DNA of 64,000 nucleotides from Rhizobiales bacterium CCH10-E5 (GCA_001556125.1 LSIG01000136.1:1-64000), one strand, 5' to 3'; shown: positions 53,705 through 64,000, counted from the first letter of the stretch. A program made the numbers and translations. Notes: generated by a model from the sequence alone, not told the origin.

Positions 53705-54706
53705 ATGCAGCTCAAATCGCTCGCGCTGGCGCTGGCCGGCGTCGCTCTTTCGGCCGTCGTCGCGATGGCGCAGACGCCGATCAAGCCCGCGATCGTCTAT
53801 GACAAGGGCGGCAAGTTCGACAAATCATTCAACGAGGGCGTCTTCGCCGGCGCGGAGAAGTTCAAGACCGAGACGGGCGTCGATTTCCGCGATTTCGAGC
53901 CGACCAACGACGCGCAGATCGAGCAGGCGCTGCGCCGCTTCGCCCGCGACGGCCATTCGCCGATCATCGCGGTGGGCTTCTCGCAGGCCACCGCGCTGCA
54001 GAAGGTCGCGGCCGAGTTCCCGGCGCTGAAGTTCACCATCATCGACATGGTCGTTGACCTGCCCAACGTGCAGTCGGTCGTGTTCAAGGAGCATGAGGGC
54101 TCCTATCTCGTCGGCCTGCTCGCCGGCATGGCGTCCAAATCCGGCAAGGTCGGCTTCGTCGGCGGCATGGACATCCCGCTGATCCGGAAATTCGCCTGCG
54201 GCTATGTCCAGGGCGTCAAGGCGGCCAAGAAGGATGCCGAGATCTTCCAGAACATGACCGGCTCGACGCCGGCCGCCTGGAACGACCCGGTCAAGGGCGG
54301 CGAGCTCGCCAAGTCGCAGATCGACCGCGGCGCCGACGTGATCTACCACGCCGCCGGCGGCACCGGGATCGGCGTGCTGCGCGCCGCGGCCGACGCCGGC
54401 AAGCTCGGCATCGGCGTCGATTCCAACCAGAACGGCCTGCAGCCCGGCAAGGTGCTGACCTCGATGCTCAAGCGCGTCGACGTCGCCGCCTATTCCTCCT
54501 TCAAGGCCGCCCGCGACGGCAGCTGGAAGCCGGGAATCTCGGTGCTCGGCCTGAAGGAGGACGGCGTCGGCTGGGCGCTGGACGACGCCAACAAGGCGCT
54601 GATCACGCCCGAGATGAAGGCCGCCGCCGACAAGGCCCGTGCCGACATCATCAGCGGCGCGATCAAGGTCCACGACTACATGTCGGATTCGAAGTGCGCG
54701 GTGTGA
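53705..54706 (+). CDS. BMP-family ABC transporter substrate-binding protein (nucleoside-type)
   Basis: The product is 333 aa from the ATG at 53705. A signal peptide (LALALAGVALSAVVAMAQ) precedes KPAIVYDKGGKFDKSFNEGVFAGAEKF, the strand/helix start of basic membrane protein (BMP/PnrA) binders. Then GSYLVGLLAGMASKSGKVGFVGGMDIPLIRKFACGYVQGV is typical. In this operon the substrate is most likely purine or pyrimidine nucleosides, because the other genes are two sugar-type permeases, a double ATPase and nucleoside-breaking enzymes. Confidence 0.92.
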   Translation: MQLKSLALALAGVALSAVVAMAQTPIKPAIVYDKGGKFDKSFNEGVFAGAEKFKTETGVDFRDFEPTNDAQIEQALRRFARDGHSPIIAVGFSQATALQKVAAEFPALKFTIIDMVVDLPNVQSVVFKEHEGSYLVGLLAGMASKSGKVGFVGGMDIPLIRKFACGYVQGVKAAKKDAEIFQNMTGSTPAAWNDPVKGGELAKSQIDRGADVIYHAAGGTGIGVLRAAADAGKLGIGVDSNQNGLQPGKVLTSMLKRVDVAAYSSFKAARDGSWKPGISVLGLKEDGVGWALDDANKALITPEMKAAADKARADIISGAIKVHDYMSDSKCAV

Positions 54707-54733
54707 GGCCTCTGGCGTCGCGCGACAACGGGA

Positions 54734-54810
54734 CGTCATTCTCGGGCGAAGCGAAGCGCAGACCCGGGAATCTCCGGCAAGAGATGCTAGGGTCAGGCCC
54801 GAGCATGACG
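54734..54810. repeat. Long intergenic palindrome 4 (inverted copy of palindrome 5)
   Basis: This is 77 bases, CGTCATTCTCGGGC...GAGCATGACG. Its reverse complement matches palindrome 5 (56388-56464) at 73 of 77 positions. It sits between the binding protein gene and the ATPase gene of the nucleoside operon. Internal pairing of its ends is visible (CGTCAT...ATGACG). Confidence 0.8.
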
Positions 54811-54833
54811 CTCTGGGCTCACGATTCCGCGTC

Positions 54834-56366
54834 ATGACGGCCCCTCCTCCCGCCATCGCACTGACCGGCATCTCGAAGCGGTTCGGGCCGGTCCAGGCCA
54901 ACCGCGACGTGTCGCTGTCGGTCGCGTCCGGCTCGATCCACGGCATCGTCGGCGAGAACGGCGCCGGCAAGTCGACGCTGATGTCGATCCTCTACGGCTT
55001 CTACGAGGCCGATGCGGGCGAGATCGCTGTCGCTGGCCGGCCCTGCGTCATCCGCACGCCGGCGGATGCGATCGCGCTCGGCATCGGCATGGTCCACCAG
55101 CACTTCATGCTGGTGGAGACGCTGAGCGTCGTCGAGAACGTCGTGCTCGGCGCCGAGGGCGGCGCCTGGCTCAGCGGCGGAGTCAAGCGGGCACGCGCCG
55201 AACTGGCGCGGCTCTCGGAGCAGTACGGCCTCGCGATCGACCCGGACGCCATCGTCGGCGATCTCTCGGTCGGTCTGCAGCAGCGCGTCGAGATCCTGAA
55301 AGCGCTCTATCGCGGCGCGCAGATCCTGATCCTCGACGAGCCCACGGCCGTGCTGACGCCGCCGGAGGCCGACCAGCTCTTTGCCCTGCTGCGGGCTCTG
55401 CGGGAGCAGGGCAAGACCGTCATCCTGATCACCCACAAGCTGCGCGAGATCATGGCGATCACCGACCGCGTCTCGGTGATGCGGCGCGGCGAGATGGTCG
55501 CGCATCTGGCGACGGCCGAGACCTCGCCGCCGGAGATCGCCGAGGCGATGGTCGGCCGGCGCGTGCTGCTGCGCGTCGAGAAGGAAGCGCGGCCGCGCGG
55601 GGCGAAGGTGCTCGAGGCGGTCGGGCTCGACATGGTCGATGCGCGCGGGGTCACGCTGCTCTCAGGCATCGACCTGACGCTGCATGAAGGCGAGATCGTC
55701 GGCATCGCCGGCGTTGCGGGCAACGGCCAGAGCGAGTTGCTCGAGGTGCTGGCCGGCCTGGCCCAGCCCTCGCGCGGCGTCATCCGGCTGAACGGCCAGG
55801 TCCTGACCTCGGCCGACCGCAATCCGGCGCGGCTGCGCAAGCTCGGCCTGATGCATGTGCCCGAAGACCGACTGCGGACCGGGCTCGTCACCGCCTTTCC
55901 CGCCGCGGAGAACGCGATCCTCGGCTATCAGGACGATGCCGCGCTCGGCCCCGGCCCCTTCCTGTCGCCGGCGACGATCACAGAGCGAGCGCGGGAGACC
56001 TTCGCCGCCTATGACGTGCGCCCGCCGGACCCGGGCCTGAAGACGGCGAAATTTTCAGGCGGCAACCAGCAGAAGATCGTGCTCGCCCGCGAGATCGAGC
56101 GGGCGCCGAAGGTGCTGCTCGTCGGCCAGCCGACGCGCGGCGTCGATATCGGCGCGATCGAAGCCATCCACCGCCGGCTGATCGCCCTGCGCGATTCGGG
56201 CGTCGCGATCCTGCTCGTCTCGGTCGAGCTCGAGGAGGTGATGGCGCTGTCGGACCGGATTCTCGCCATGTGCGGCGGGCGCATTACCGGCGAACGCGTG
56301 GCCGGCGAGGCCGACGAGCGCGATCTCGGGTTGCTGATGGCGGGCGTGACGGGAGAGGCGGCGTGA
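54834..56366 (+). CDS. Nucleoside ABC transporter ATP-binding protein (double ATPase)
   Basis: The product is 510 aa from the ATG at 54834. It has two ABC domains. First: VGENGAGKSTLMSIL (Walker A), LSVGLQQRVEILKAL (signature) and ILDEPTAVLTPPE (Walker B). Second: GVAGNGQSELLEVLAG, a degenerate Walker A, FSGGNQQKIVLAREIE (signature) and VGQPTRGVDIGA, a degenerate Walker B. This arrangement is that of ribose/nucleoside-type importers such as YufO or RbsA. It lies in order before two permease genes. It is flanked by inverted repeats 4 and 5. Confidence 0.93.
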   Translation: MTAPPPAIALTGISKRFGPVQANRDVSLSVASGSIHGIVGENGAGKSTLMSILYGFYEADAGEIAVAGRPCVIRTPADAIALGIGMVHQHFMLVETLSVVENVVLGAEGGAWLSGGVKRARAELARLSEQYGLAIDPDAIVGDLSVGLQQRVEILKALYRGAQILILDEPTAVLTPPEADQLFALLRALREQGKTVILITHKLREIMAITDRVSVMRRGEMVAHLATAETSPPEIAEAMVGRRVLLRVEKEARPRGAKVLEAVGLDMVDARGVTLLSGIDLTLHEGEIVGIAGVAGNGQSELLEVLAGLAQPSRGVIRLNGQVLTSADRNPARLRKLGLMHVPEDRLRTGLVTAFPAAENAILGYQDDAALGPGPFLSPATITERARETFAAYDVRPPDPGLKTAKFSGGNQQKIVLAREIERAPKVLLVGQPTRGVDIGAIEAIHRRLIALRDSGVAILLVSVELEEVMALSDRILAMCGGRITGERVAGEADERDLGLLMAGVTGEAA

Positions 56367-56387
56367 AGGTGCGGCCTGCGCAACGAA

Positions 56388-56464
56388 CGTCATGCTCGGG
56401 CTCGACCCGAGCATCTCTTGCCGGAGATTCTCGGGTCTGCGCTTCGCTTCGCCCGAGAATGACG
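56388..56464. repeat. Long intergenic palindrome 5 (inverted copy of palindrome 4)
   Basis: This is 77 bases, CGTCATGCTCGGGC...GAGAATGACG. Together with palindrome 4 it forms an inverted pair, 73 of 77 identical, on both sides of the 1.5-kb ATPase gene. It lies 21 bases after the ATPase stop and 11 bases before the first permease start. Confidence 0.8.
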
Positions 56465-56475
56465 GTCGGTATGCC

Positions 56476-57576
56476 ATGAGCGCCGCCCCCATCGAATTGC
56501 CGCGCTGGGCCGATACGGCGCTGGTTCCGCTGGTTTCCGTCGCGGCTGCGCTCGCCGTGTCCGGGCTCGTCGTCATCGGCATCGGCGAGAGCCCGCTGGA
56601 GGCGACCGCGCTGCTCTTGCGCGGCGCGCTCGGCTCGGCCGAGGGCATCGGCTTCACGCTCTACTACACGACGAACTTCATCTTCACCGGGCTCGCCGTC
56701 GCCGTCGCCTTCCATGCCGGGCTGTTCAACATCGGCGGCGAGGGCCAGGCGACGATCGCCGGCATCTTCGCCGCGCTGGCCTGTCTCTGGCTCGCGCCGC
56801 TGCCCGGCCTGCTGCTGGTGCCGCTCGCGATCTTGGCTGCGGCGGCGGGTGGCGCGCTCTACGGCTTCATCCCCGGCTGGCTCCAGGCGACGCGCGGCAG
56901 CCATGTCGTGATCACCACGATCATGTTCAACTTCCTGGCGGCGACGCTGACCGTCTATCTGCTGGTGGAAGCGATCGGCAAACCCGGCTCGATGCAGCCG
57001 GAGACGCCGGAATTCGCAGCCCATGCGGTCCTGACGCCGATGCATAAGCTGCTGGCGCCGCTCGGCATCACCCTGCCCTCGACGCCGCTGAACAGCGCCT
57101 TCCTGCTGGCGCTCGCCGCGCTCGTCGCCGTCTGGGCACTGATCTTCCGCTCGCGGCTGGGTTATGCGATCCGCACCGTCGGCGCCAATCCCAGGGCCGC
57201 GGCCTATGCCGGCATCTCGCCCGCGCGCATCACCATGGTGGCCATGGCGATTTCGGGGGCGCTCGCCGGCGGGCTCGCGGTCAACGAGGTGATGGGCGTG
57301 CAGCACCGGCTGCTGCTCGATTTCACTGCCGGCTACGGTTTCGTCGGCATCGCGGTGGCGCTGATGGGGCGCGGGCACCCGGTCGGCGTGGCGCTGGCGG
57401 CGCTGCTCTTCGGCGTGCTCTACCAGGGCGGGGCGGAGCTCTCCTTCGACAAGCCGAGTATCACCCGCGACATGGTGGTTGTGATCGGCGGGGTCATCAT
57501 CCTCTTCGCGGGCGCCCTCGACGGGCTGTTCCGTCGGGCGGTGGCGGCGCTGCTGCGGCCGGGACGGGCGGCCTGA
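56476..57576 (+). CDS. Nucleoside ABC transporter permease (YufP-type)
   Basis: The product is 366 aa from the ATG at 56476. About nine membrane segments; FNIGGEGQATIAGIFAAL with the conserved NIG-x-EGQ motif, GSHVVITTIMFNFLA, RTVGANPRAAAYAGISPARI (coupling helix) and GFVGIAVALMGRGHPVGV. These are the marks of the branched-chain/sugar-type permease family, in the nucleoside subgroup. It forms the channel with the next permease. Confidence 0.92.
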   Translation: MSAAPIELPRWADTALVPLVSVAAALAVSGLVVIGIGESPLEATALLLRGALGSAEGIGFTLYYTTNFIFTGLAVAVAFHAGLFNIGGEGQATIAGIFAALACLWLAPLPGLLLVPLAILAAAAGGALYGFIPGWLQATRGSHVVITTIMFNFLAATLTVYLLVEAIGKPGSMQPETPEFAAHAVLTPMHKLLAPLGITLPSTPLNSAFLLALAALVAVWALIFRSRLGYAIRTVGANPRAAAYAGISPARITMVAMAISGALAGGLAVNEVMGVQHRLLLDFTAGYGFVGIAVALMGRGHPVGVALAALLFGVLYQGGAELSFDKPSITRDMVVVIGGVIILFAGALDGLFRRAVAALLRPGRAA

Positions 57577-57578
57577 CC

Positions 57579-58553
57579 ATGGACGCGATCGCCACCTTCG
57601 CCGTCATCCTCGATTCGGCGATCCGCCTCTCGGTACCGCTGCTCTGCGCCGCCATGGCGGGCCTCTGGTCGGAGCGGGCCGGGGTCGTCGATATCGGGCT
57701 CGAGGGCAAGATGCTGGTCGCCGCCTTCGCAGCCGCCGTCATCGCTGCGCAGAGCGGCTCGGCCTGGGCGGGGCTCGGTGCCGGCATCCTCGCCTCCGTG
57801 CTGCTGGCCCTCGTCCACGGCTTTGCCGCGATCACCTGGCGCGGCAACCAGATCGTCTCCGGCGTCGCGATCAACATGCTGGCGGCGGGGCTGACCGTGA
57901 TCCTCGGCAATGCCTGGTTCGGCCAGGGCGGCCGCACGCCCACGCTGGAGGGTGCCGCGCGCTTCGGCGAGATCACCCTGCCGTTTGCGCAGACGCTGCG
58001 GGAGCAGGTGCCGGGCTTTGGCCTGATCTATGACGAGGTGATTTCGGGCCAGTCCGCGCCGGCCTATCTCGCGCTGCTCGCTGTGGTCGTAACCGCGTTG
58101 GTCTTGAAGCGCACCCGCTTCGGCCTGCGGCTGCGCGCCGTCGGCGAGAACCCGGCGGCGGTCGACACCGCCGGCATCTCGGTGGCCGGGCTGCGCTATG
58201 GCGCCGTGGTTATCTGCGGGGTGTTGTGTGGGCTCGGCGGGACCTATCTGGCCGTCTCGCAATCGGCTGGGTTCCTGCCGCACATGACCGCCGGCAAGGG
58301 CTTCATCGCGCTGGCCGCCGTGATCTTCGCGAACTGGCGGCCCTGGCCGGCGCTCTGGGCCTGCCTGCTCTTCGGCGGGCTCGACGCGGTGGCGATCCGT
58401 TTGCAGGGCGTGGCGCTGCCCGGCATGGGGCAGGTGCCGGTGCAGGCGATCCAGGCCCTGCCCTATCTGATGACGGTGATCCTGCTCGCCGGCTTCATCG
58501 GCAAGTCGACGCCGCCCAAGGCCGCCGGCCTGCCCTATGTGAAGGAGCGCTGA
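57579..58553 (+). CDS. Nucleoside ABC transporter permease (YufQ-type)
   Basis: The product is 324 aa, starting two bases after the previous stop. It has SVPLLCAAMAGLWSERAGVVDIGLEGKMLVAAFAAA (the conserved DIGLEG-x motif), NQIVSGVAINMLAAGLT, RAVGENPAAVDTAGISVAGLRY (coupling helix) and GKGFIALAAVIFANWRPW. It is the second permease of the importer and lies directly before cytidine deaminase. Confidence 0.92.
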   Translation: MDAIATFAVILDSAIRLSVPLLCAAMAGLWSERAGVVDIGLEGKMLVAAFAAAVIAAQSGSAWAGLGAGILASVLLALVHGFAAITWRGNQIVSGVAINMLAAGLTVILGNAWFGQGGRTPTLEGAARFGEITLPFAQTLREQVPGFGLIYDEVISGQSAPAYLALLAVVVTALVLKRTRFGLRLRAVGENPAAVDTAGISVAGLRYGAVVICGVLCGLGGTYLAVSQSAGFLPHMTAGKGFIALAAVIFANWRPWPALWACLLFGGLDAVAIRLQGVALPGMGQVPVQAIQALPYLMTVILLAGFIGKSTPPKAAGLPYVKER

Positions 58554-58556
58554 GCC

Positions 58557-58976
58557 ATGGCCGGAAGCACCGAGGCGATCGATTTCGAGGCGCTGTTTGC
58601 TGCTGCCGCGCGGGTGCAGACCTTCGCCTATGCCCCCTATTCGCGCTTTCGCGTCGGCGCCGCGATCCTCGGCGACGACGGCGTCGTCTATCCCGGCTGC
58701 AATGTCGAGAACGCCGCCTATCCCTCCGGCAGCTGCGCCGAGCAGGGCGCGATCTCAGCGATGATCGCCGGGGGCGGCCGACGCATTCGCGCGATCCTCG
58801 TCCTCGGCGACGGGGACGAGCTGGTGACGCCCTGCGGCGCCTGCCGCCAGCGCATCCGCGAATTCGCCGCGCCGGAGACGCCCGTCGCGATCGCGGGGCC
58901 CGGTGGCATCCGGCAGATGTTCTCGCTGGCGGAGCTGTTGCCCGCCTCCTTCGGACCGGACAATCTGCGCCGGTGA
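58557..58976 (+). CDS. cdd: Cytidine deaminase
   Basis: The product is 139 aa. It is the small tetrameric type: YAPYSRFRVGAAIL, NVENAAYPSGSCAEQGAI (C-A-E motif, Cys as zinc ligand and Glu proton shuttle) and TPCGACRQRIREF (the second zinc pair). It deaminates imported (deoxy)cytidine to (deoxy)uridine. Three bases separate it from the permease stop, so it is co-transcribed with the importer. Confidence 0.96.
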   Translation: MAGSTEAIDFEALFAAAARVQTFAYAPYSRFRVGAAILGDDGVVYPGCNVENAAYPSGSCAEQGAISAMIAGGGRRIRAILVLGDGDELVTPCGACRQRIREFAAPETPVAIAGPGGIRQMFSLAELLPASFGPDNLRR

Positions 58977-59032
58977 CGCTGTTCTTTGTCGTGTGGCCGA
59001 CCGCCTTTGTTTTTAACCGGCGTGCTTCTGCA

Positions 59033-59137
59033 GCCCTCATCCTGAGGAGCGGACGACAGTCCGCATCTCGAAGGATGCTCCAGAGCGCACTGGACCATCC
59101 TTCGAGACGCCGCTACGCGGCTCCTCAGGATGAGGGC
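59033..59137. repeat. Long intergenic palindrome 6
   Basis: Outer arms of 18 bp are perfect (59033-59050 with 59120-59137, GCCCTCATCCTGAGGAGC), and inner arms TCTCGAAGGATG and CATCCTTCGAGA also pair. It is a different sequence type from the others. It lies between cdd and the purine nucleoside phosphorylase gene, within the salvage operon. Confidence 0.8.
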
Positions 59138-59156
59138 CGAACGGGATTGTAACGGA

Positions 59157-59969
59157 ATGAGCACCGACACCGCCTTCACGGAAGCCGCCCAAGCCGTCCG
59201 CGCCCATGGCGCGACCGGCCCGATCGACTGCGCCATCGTGCTCGGCACCGGGCTCGGCGGGCTCGCCGACCAGCTCGAGGATGCGATCCGCATTCCCTAT
59301 GCCGCGATCCCCGGCTTTCCGGCGGGCGGCGTCTCCGGCCATGCGCGGCAGCTCTGCATCGGCCGGCTCGAAGGCAGGACGGTGCTGATCTATCAGGGCC
59401 GGGCGCATTACTACGAGGGAGGCGACCCGGCGGTGATGCGGGTGCCGCTCGGCATGCTCGGCGAGCTCGGGGCGCCGCCGCTGATCCTGACCAATGCCGC
59501 CGGCTCGCTGAAGCCGCAGATGCCGCCGGGTAGCCTGGCTGTCATCACCGACCACATCAATCTGAACGGGCCGAACCCGCTCGTCGGCGCTTCCGGCGAT
59601 GGGCGTTTCGTGCCGATGGTCGACGCCTATGACCCGGCGCTGCGGGCGGGCCTGGCGCGCGCCGCGACGTCCGAGGGGCTGTCGCTGGGCGAGGGCGTCT
59701 ATATGTGGTTCTCAGGCCCGAGCTTCGAGACGCCGGCCGAGATCCGGATGGCGCAGATGATGGGCGCCGATCTCGTGGGCATGTCGACCGTGCCCGAGGT
59801 CATCCTGGCGCGGCGGCACGGCTTGCGCGTCGCGGGGCTGTCGATCGTCACCAATATGGGCGCGGGCCTGCATGGCGGGGCGCCCCATCACGACGAAACC
59901 AAGGATGTGGCCGGCCGGGCGGCGGCCGACCTCGCCCGCCTGCTGCGCGCCTTCCTGAGGAGCCTTTGA
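59157..59969 (+). CDS. Purine nucleoside phosphorylase (PNP class II)
   Basis: The product is 270 aa from the ATG at 59157. It has CAIVLGTGLGGLADQLED (phosphate loop), FPAGGVSGHARQL, LTNAAGSLKPQMPPGSL, MWFSGPSFETPAEIRM and GMSTVPEVILARRHGLRV (the Met-Ser/Thr ribose site). This is the trimeric class that uses guanosine and inosine. It splits nucleosides to base and (deoxy)ribose-1-phosphate. Its stop overlaps the deoC start. Confidence 0.94.
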   Translation: MSTDTAFTEAAQAVRAHGATGPIDCAIVLGTGLGGLADQLEDAIRIPYAAIPGFPAGGVSGHARQLCIGRLEGRTVLIYQGRAHYYEGGDPAVMRVPLGMLGELGAPPLILTNAAGSLKPQMPPGSLAVITDHINLNGPNPLVGASGDGRFVPMVDAYDPALRAGLARAATSEGLSLGEGVYMWFSGPSFETPAEIRMAQMMGADLVGMSTVPEVILARRHGLRVAGLSIVTNMGAGLHGGAPHHDETKDVAGRAAADLARLLRAFLRSL

Positions 59970-60733
59970 TGCTGGAATCAAGCATCGCGACCGCCCGGCG
60001 GGCCTTGGCCCTGCTCGACCTCACCGATCTCTCCGACAATGCCGACGAGGCGGGGCTGGCGGCGCTGTGCGCACGCGCCGTCGGGGCGCCGGGGCCGGTC
60101 GCGGCGATCTGCATCTGGCCCCGTTTCGTGGCGCAGGCGCGCACGATGCTGGGCCGGGCGCCGGTCCGGATCGCGACGGTGGTCAACTTCCCGCAAGGCG
60201 AGTCGACGGGCGCGGACGTGCTGGCGGAGACGCAGGGCGCGGTCGCGGCGGGAGCCGACGAGATCGACCTCGTGCTGCCCTGGCGCGCCTTCCTGGCTGG
60301 AGATGCGGCGGGGGCCGAGGCCATGGTCCGCGCCGTAAAGGACAGCTGCGACGGCCGGACGCTGAAGGTCATTCTCGAAACCGGCGAGTATCCCGATCTC
60401 GACCGGGTCCGCGCTGCCTCTGAACTCGCCATCGCGGCGGGGGCCGATTTCATCAAGACCTCGACCGGCAAGACCACGCATTCGGCCAGCCTCCCGGCGG
60501 CCCGGACGATGCTGGAGGTGATCGCGGGGAGCGGCCGGCCGGTGGGCCTGAAGCCGTCCGGCGGCATCCGGACGCTCGCGGATGCCGCGGGCTATCTGGA
60601 GCTGGCCGACGCGATCATGGGGTCGGACTGGGCGAGGCCTGCAACCTTCCGCTTCGGCGCGAGCGGGCTGCATCAGGTGCTGGTCGACGCGATCGCGGGC
60701 GAGGCGTCGGGCGAGGCGAGCGGGTCCTACTGA
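59969..60733 (+). CDS. deoC: Deoxyribose-phosphate aldolase
   Basis: The product is 254 aa from the ATG at 59969 (TGATG overlap). It has [34 protein letters not shown] with the catalytic Asp region, [12 protein letters not shown], and the Schiff-base lysine in [14 protein letters not shown]. It splits deoxyribose-5-phosphate to acetaldehyde and glyceraldehyde-3-phosphate. Position between PNP and DeoA gives a complete deoxynucleoside breakdown set, although no phosphopentomutase (DeoB) gene is in the window. Confidence 0.95.
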   Translation: MLESSIATARRALALLDLTDLSDNADEAGLAALCARAVGAPGPVAAICIWPRFVAQARTMLGRAPVRIATVVNFPQGESTGADVLAETQGAVAAGADEIDLVLPWRAFLAGDAAGAEAMVRAVKDSCDGRTLKVILETGEYPDLDRVRAASELAIAAGADFIKTSTGKTTHSASLPAARTMLEVIAGSGRPVGLKPSGGIRTLADAAGYLELADAIMGSDWARPATFRFGASGLHQVLVDAIAGEASGEASGSY

Positions 60734-60734
60734 G

Positions 60735-62059
<1,325 letters not shown>

Positions 62060-62063
<4 letters not shown>

Positions 62064-63004
62064 GCCTGCTGCTGGCGATGACGGGATGGCATGTCGAGGA
62101 TTGGCGGGCGCGCTTCGCGGCGCTGCTGCCGGACATGCCGGTGGTGATCCTGGGCGAGCCTTTCGACCGGCGCTCGGTGCATTACGTCGCGAGCTGGAAA
62201 CATCCGGAGGGCAGCCTGTCGGGCCTGCCGAACCTCGCTGCTGTGTTCTCGCTCGGCGCCGGCGTCGACCATCTCTTCGCCGATACGCGCCTGCCGGAGG
62301 TGCCGATCGCACGCGTCGTCGATCCCGACCTGACGACGCGGATGAGCGAATACATCGTGCTGCACTGCCTGCGCTATCTGCGCCAGCAGCCGCGCTACGA
62401 CCGGCAGCAGCGCGAGAAGCTGTGGGACGACGACCGCCACCAGCCGGCGGCGCGCTCGGTGCGCGTCGGCATCATGGGGCTGGGCGAACTCGGCCAGGAC
62501 GCCGCCCGCAAGCTCCAGGTGATGGGTTTCGACGTCGCCGGCTGGAGCCGCTCGCCCAAGGCGGTCGAGGGTCTCGCGACCTTCGCCGGCAGCGACGGCA
62601 TGATCGACTTCCTCGCGCGTACCGACATCCTCATCAGCCTGCTGCCGCTGACCCCCGACACCCGCGGGCTGATCGACGCCAAGCTGCTCGCCGGGCTGGC
62701 GCAGGGCGGGCGCCTCGGCGGGCCGTTCCTGATCAATGCCGGCCGCGGCGGGCTGCAGGTCGAGGCCGACATCCTGGCGGCGCTGGAGGCCGGCACGCTC
62801 ATGGGCGCGACGCTCGACGTGTTCGAGACCGAGCCGCTACCGCCGGAGTCGCCGCTCTGGTCGCATCCGGCCGTCACCGTCACGCCCCACAACGCGGCGA
62901 TGTCGGAGCCGGAGGCCGTGGCGACGCTGATCGCCGCGCAGATCCGCCGGCTCGAGGCCGGCGAAGCGCTGGAGCATGTCGTCGACCCGGCGCGGGGCTA
63001 CTGA
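62060..63004 (+). CDS. 2-hydroxyacid dehydrogenase (GhrA-like glyoxylate/hydroxypyruvate reductase)
   Basis: The product is 314 aa. N-terminal parts include [11 protein letters not shown]; the NAD(P) loop is [22 protein letters not shown], then [20 protein letters not shown], the [20 protein letters not shown] motif with Arg and [20 protein letters not shown] with the catalytic His. It reduces glyoxylate or hydroxypyruvate. It is coupled to deoA by overlap (ATGA) though it has no obvious part in nucleoside salvage. Confidence 0.88.
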
Positions 63005-63855
63005 GCCGCGGGCGCCTTTTTCAGGAAGCTCTTGAACGCCTCGGCGTGGTCGGGGTGCCAGCGCGACAGCGGCGGGCGGTTCTCGATGATGTCGCCCATC
63101 GCCCAGGCCATGCGCTTCTCGTCGAGCACGCGCGGCGTGTCGTTGTCCGGGCAGAGGATATAGAAATCGCCGTCCTCAAGGCGTTCGAGCATGAAGGCGA
63201 CTGTCTGGTCGGGCGTCCAGGCGCCGTCCGGCTGGTCGAGCCGGCCCTTCGCCGTCAACCGCGTGAAGACGAAGCCGGGGATCAGCAGATGGGCGCTGAT
63301 CCGGCAGCCGGCGCGACCGCGCAGATCATGCTGGAGCGCCTCGGTGAAGGCTTTCACGGCCGCCTTGGAGACATTGTAGGCGGGGTCTCCCGGCGGGGTG
63401 GTGATGCCCTGCTTGGAGCCGGTGTTGACGACGATGCCGGGCTGGCCGCTTTCCAGCATGGCCGGCACGAAGACCTGGGTGCCGTGAATGATGCCCCAGA
63501 GATTGACGGCGAGGATGCGCTCCCAGTCCTCGACGGGCGAGAACAGGGCGCTGCCCGGCTGGATGCCGGCATTGTTCATCAGCAGATGCACGGCGCCGAA
63601 GCGGCCCATCACCTCGTCGCGCAGTGTCTCCAGCGCGGCCCGGTCGGCGACGTCGAGCGGCCGGGCGAGCACCTGCGCTTCCGCGCTCGCGAATTCCGCC
63701 ATTGCCAGGGCGAGCGTGGTCTCGTCGCGATCGGCGAGCACGACGCTCATCCCACGGCGCACGAAGGCGCGCGCCGCCGCGAGGCCGATGCCGGAGGCGG
63801 CGCCGGTGACGACCGCCACATGGCCGGGGCCGAGAACATCCATCGCCGTCGTCAT
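62998..63855 (-). CDS. SDR-family oxidoreductase
   Basis: The product is 285 aa from the ATG at 63855. VAVVTGAASGIGLAAARAFVRRGMSV is the cofactor loop, LMNNAGIQ, IVVNTGSKQGITTPPGDPAYNVSKAAVKAF holds the catalytic Ser, Tyr and Lys. A longer C-terminal region after RLTAKGRLDQPDGAWTPDQTV, with RWHPDHAEAFKSFL, points to a subgroup with unknown substrate. Its end overlaps the end of the dehydrogenase gene by seven bases (convergent). The 145 bases after its start to the window end hold no supported gene. Confidence 0.9.
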   Translation of the reverse strand: MTTAMDVLGPGHVAVVTGAASGIGLAAARAFVRRGMSVVLADRDETTLALAMAEFASAEAQVLARPLDVADRAALETLRDEVMGRFGAVHLLMNNAGIQPGSALFSPVEDWERILAVNLWGIIHGTQVFVPAMLESGQPGIVVNTGSKQGITTPPGDPAYNVSKAAVKAFTEALQHDLRGRAGCRISAHLLIPGFVFTRLTAKGRLDQPDGAWTPDQTVAFMLERLEDGDFYILCPDNDTPRVLDEKRMAWAMGDIIENRPPLSRWHPDHAEAFKSFLKKAPAAQ

Positions 63856-64000
63856 GACTGATTTCCTTCGCTGCCGCGCGCAGACCCTGCAGGCCATCGC
63901 GCCTGGCAGGGGTTCTGTCAGCCGATGCGGGCACGATCATGGCGCGGCGCAGGGGTGCCGCGGGTGCCGGCGAGCCGCCGCCCCCGCCTTGCGATCAGGA

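Overview
The window is GC-rich chromosomal DNA of an alphaproteobacterium of the order Hyphomicrobiales (Rhizobiales). The hrcA/rph/rdgB/hemW neighbourhood, an Aap-type amino-acid transporter, lepA, an Anbu protease and the codon use all fit a Bosea- or Bradyrhizobium-like soil bacterium. The genus is inference; no rRNA or tRNA gene was seen.

Region 1 (1-12.6 kb) is mobile DNA. It opens with a partial IS5-family element (1-508). A damaged or satellite-like prophage follows: unknown early genes, an HK97-type prohead protease, a cold-shock-like protein, a P27-type small terminase, a gp10-like protein, a GTA-gp10-like chaperone, a tape measure protein and a putative Ntn-fold protein. Behind them sit cargo-like genes: a STAS-HATPase protein with a DUF4325 partner, a zinc ribbon and an HsdR-N endonuclease-like protein. 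A P4-type integrase closes the region. No large terminase, portal, major capsid or tail tube gene is present.

Region 2 (12.7-26.4 kb) is accessory metabolism: a CPBP protease gene broken by an amber codon, a LysR regulator divergent from a carboxymuconolactone decarboxylase-like protein and a peroxiredoxin, acetoacetate decarboxylase with a 3-hydroxybutyrate dehydrogenase-like SDR, an orphan Anbu protease, an AraC regulator and a TTC38-like TPR protein. A tight membrane and redox operon follows (patatin, small membrane protein, ferric-reductase-like/Rieske fusion, anchored Cys-motif protein, two-helix protein) and then an unusual SDR.

Region 3 (26.6-36.2 kb) holds an aapJQM amino-acid importer without its ATPase gene, a thioredoxin/CcdA pair, a ferredoxin-reductase-like flavoprotein, a small exported protein, a nitronate monooxygenase and a gamma-glutamyltransferase. 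Region 4 (36.3-53.5 kb) is core genome: lepA, hrcA, rph, rdgB, hemW, rsmI, yraN, gshB and moeB, interleaved with three toxin-antitoxin-like pairs (DUF4258/DUF2283, HigBA, MazF/MazE).

Region 5 (53.7-64 kb) is a nucleoside uptake and salvage operon. A BMP-type binding protein, a double ATPase and two permeases import nucleosides; cytidine deaminase, purine nucleoside phosphorylase, thymidine phosphorylase and deoxyribose-phosphate aldolase then break them down toward central metabolism. A 2-hydroxyacid dehydrogenase and a convergent SDR follow. Six long intergenic palindromes lie between 33 and 59 kb; two of them form a near-identical inverted pair around the nucleoside ATPase gene.
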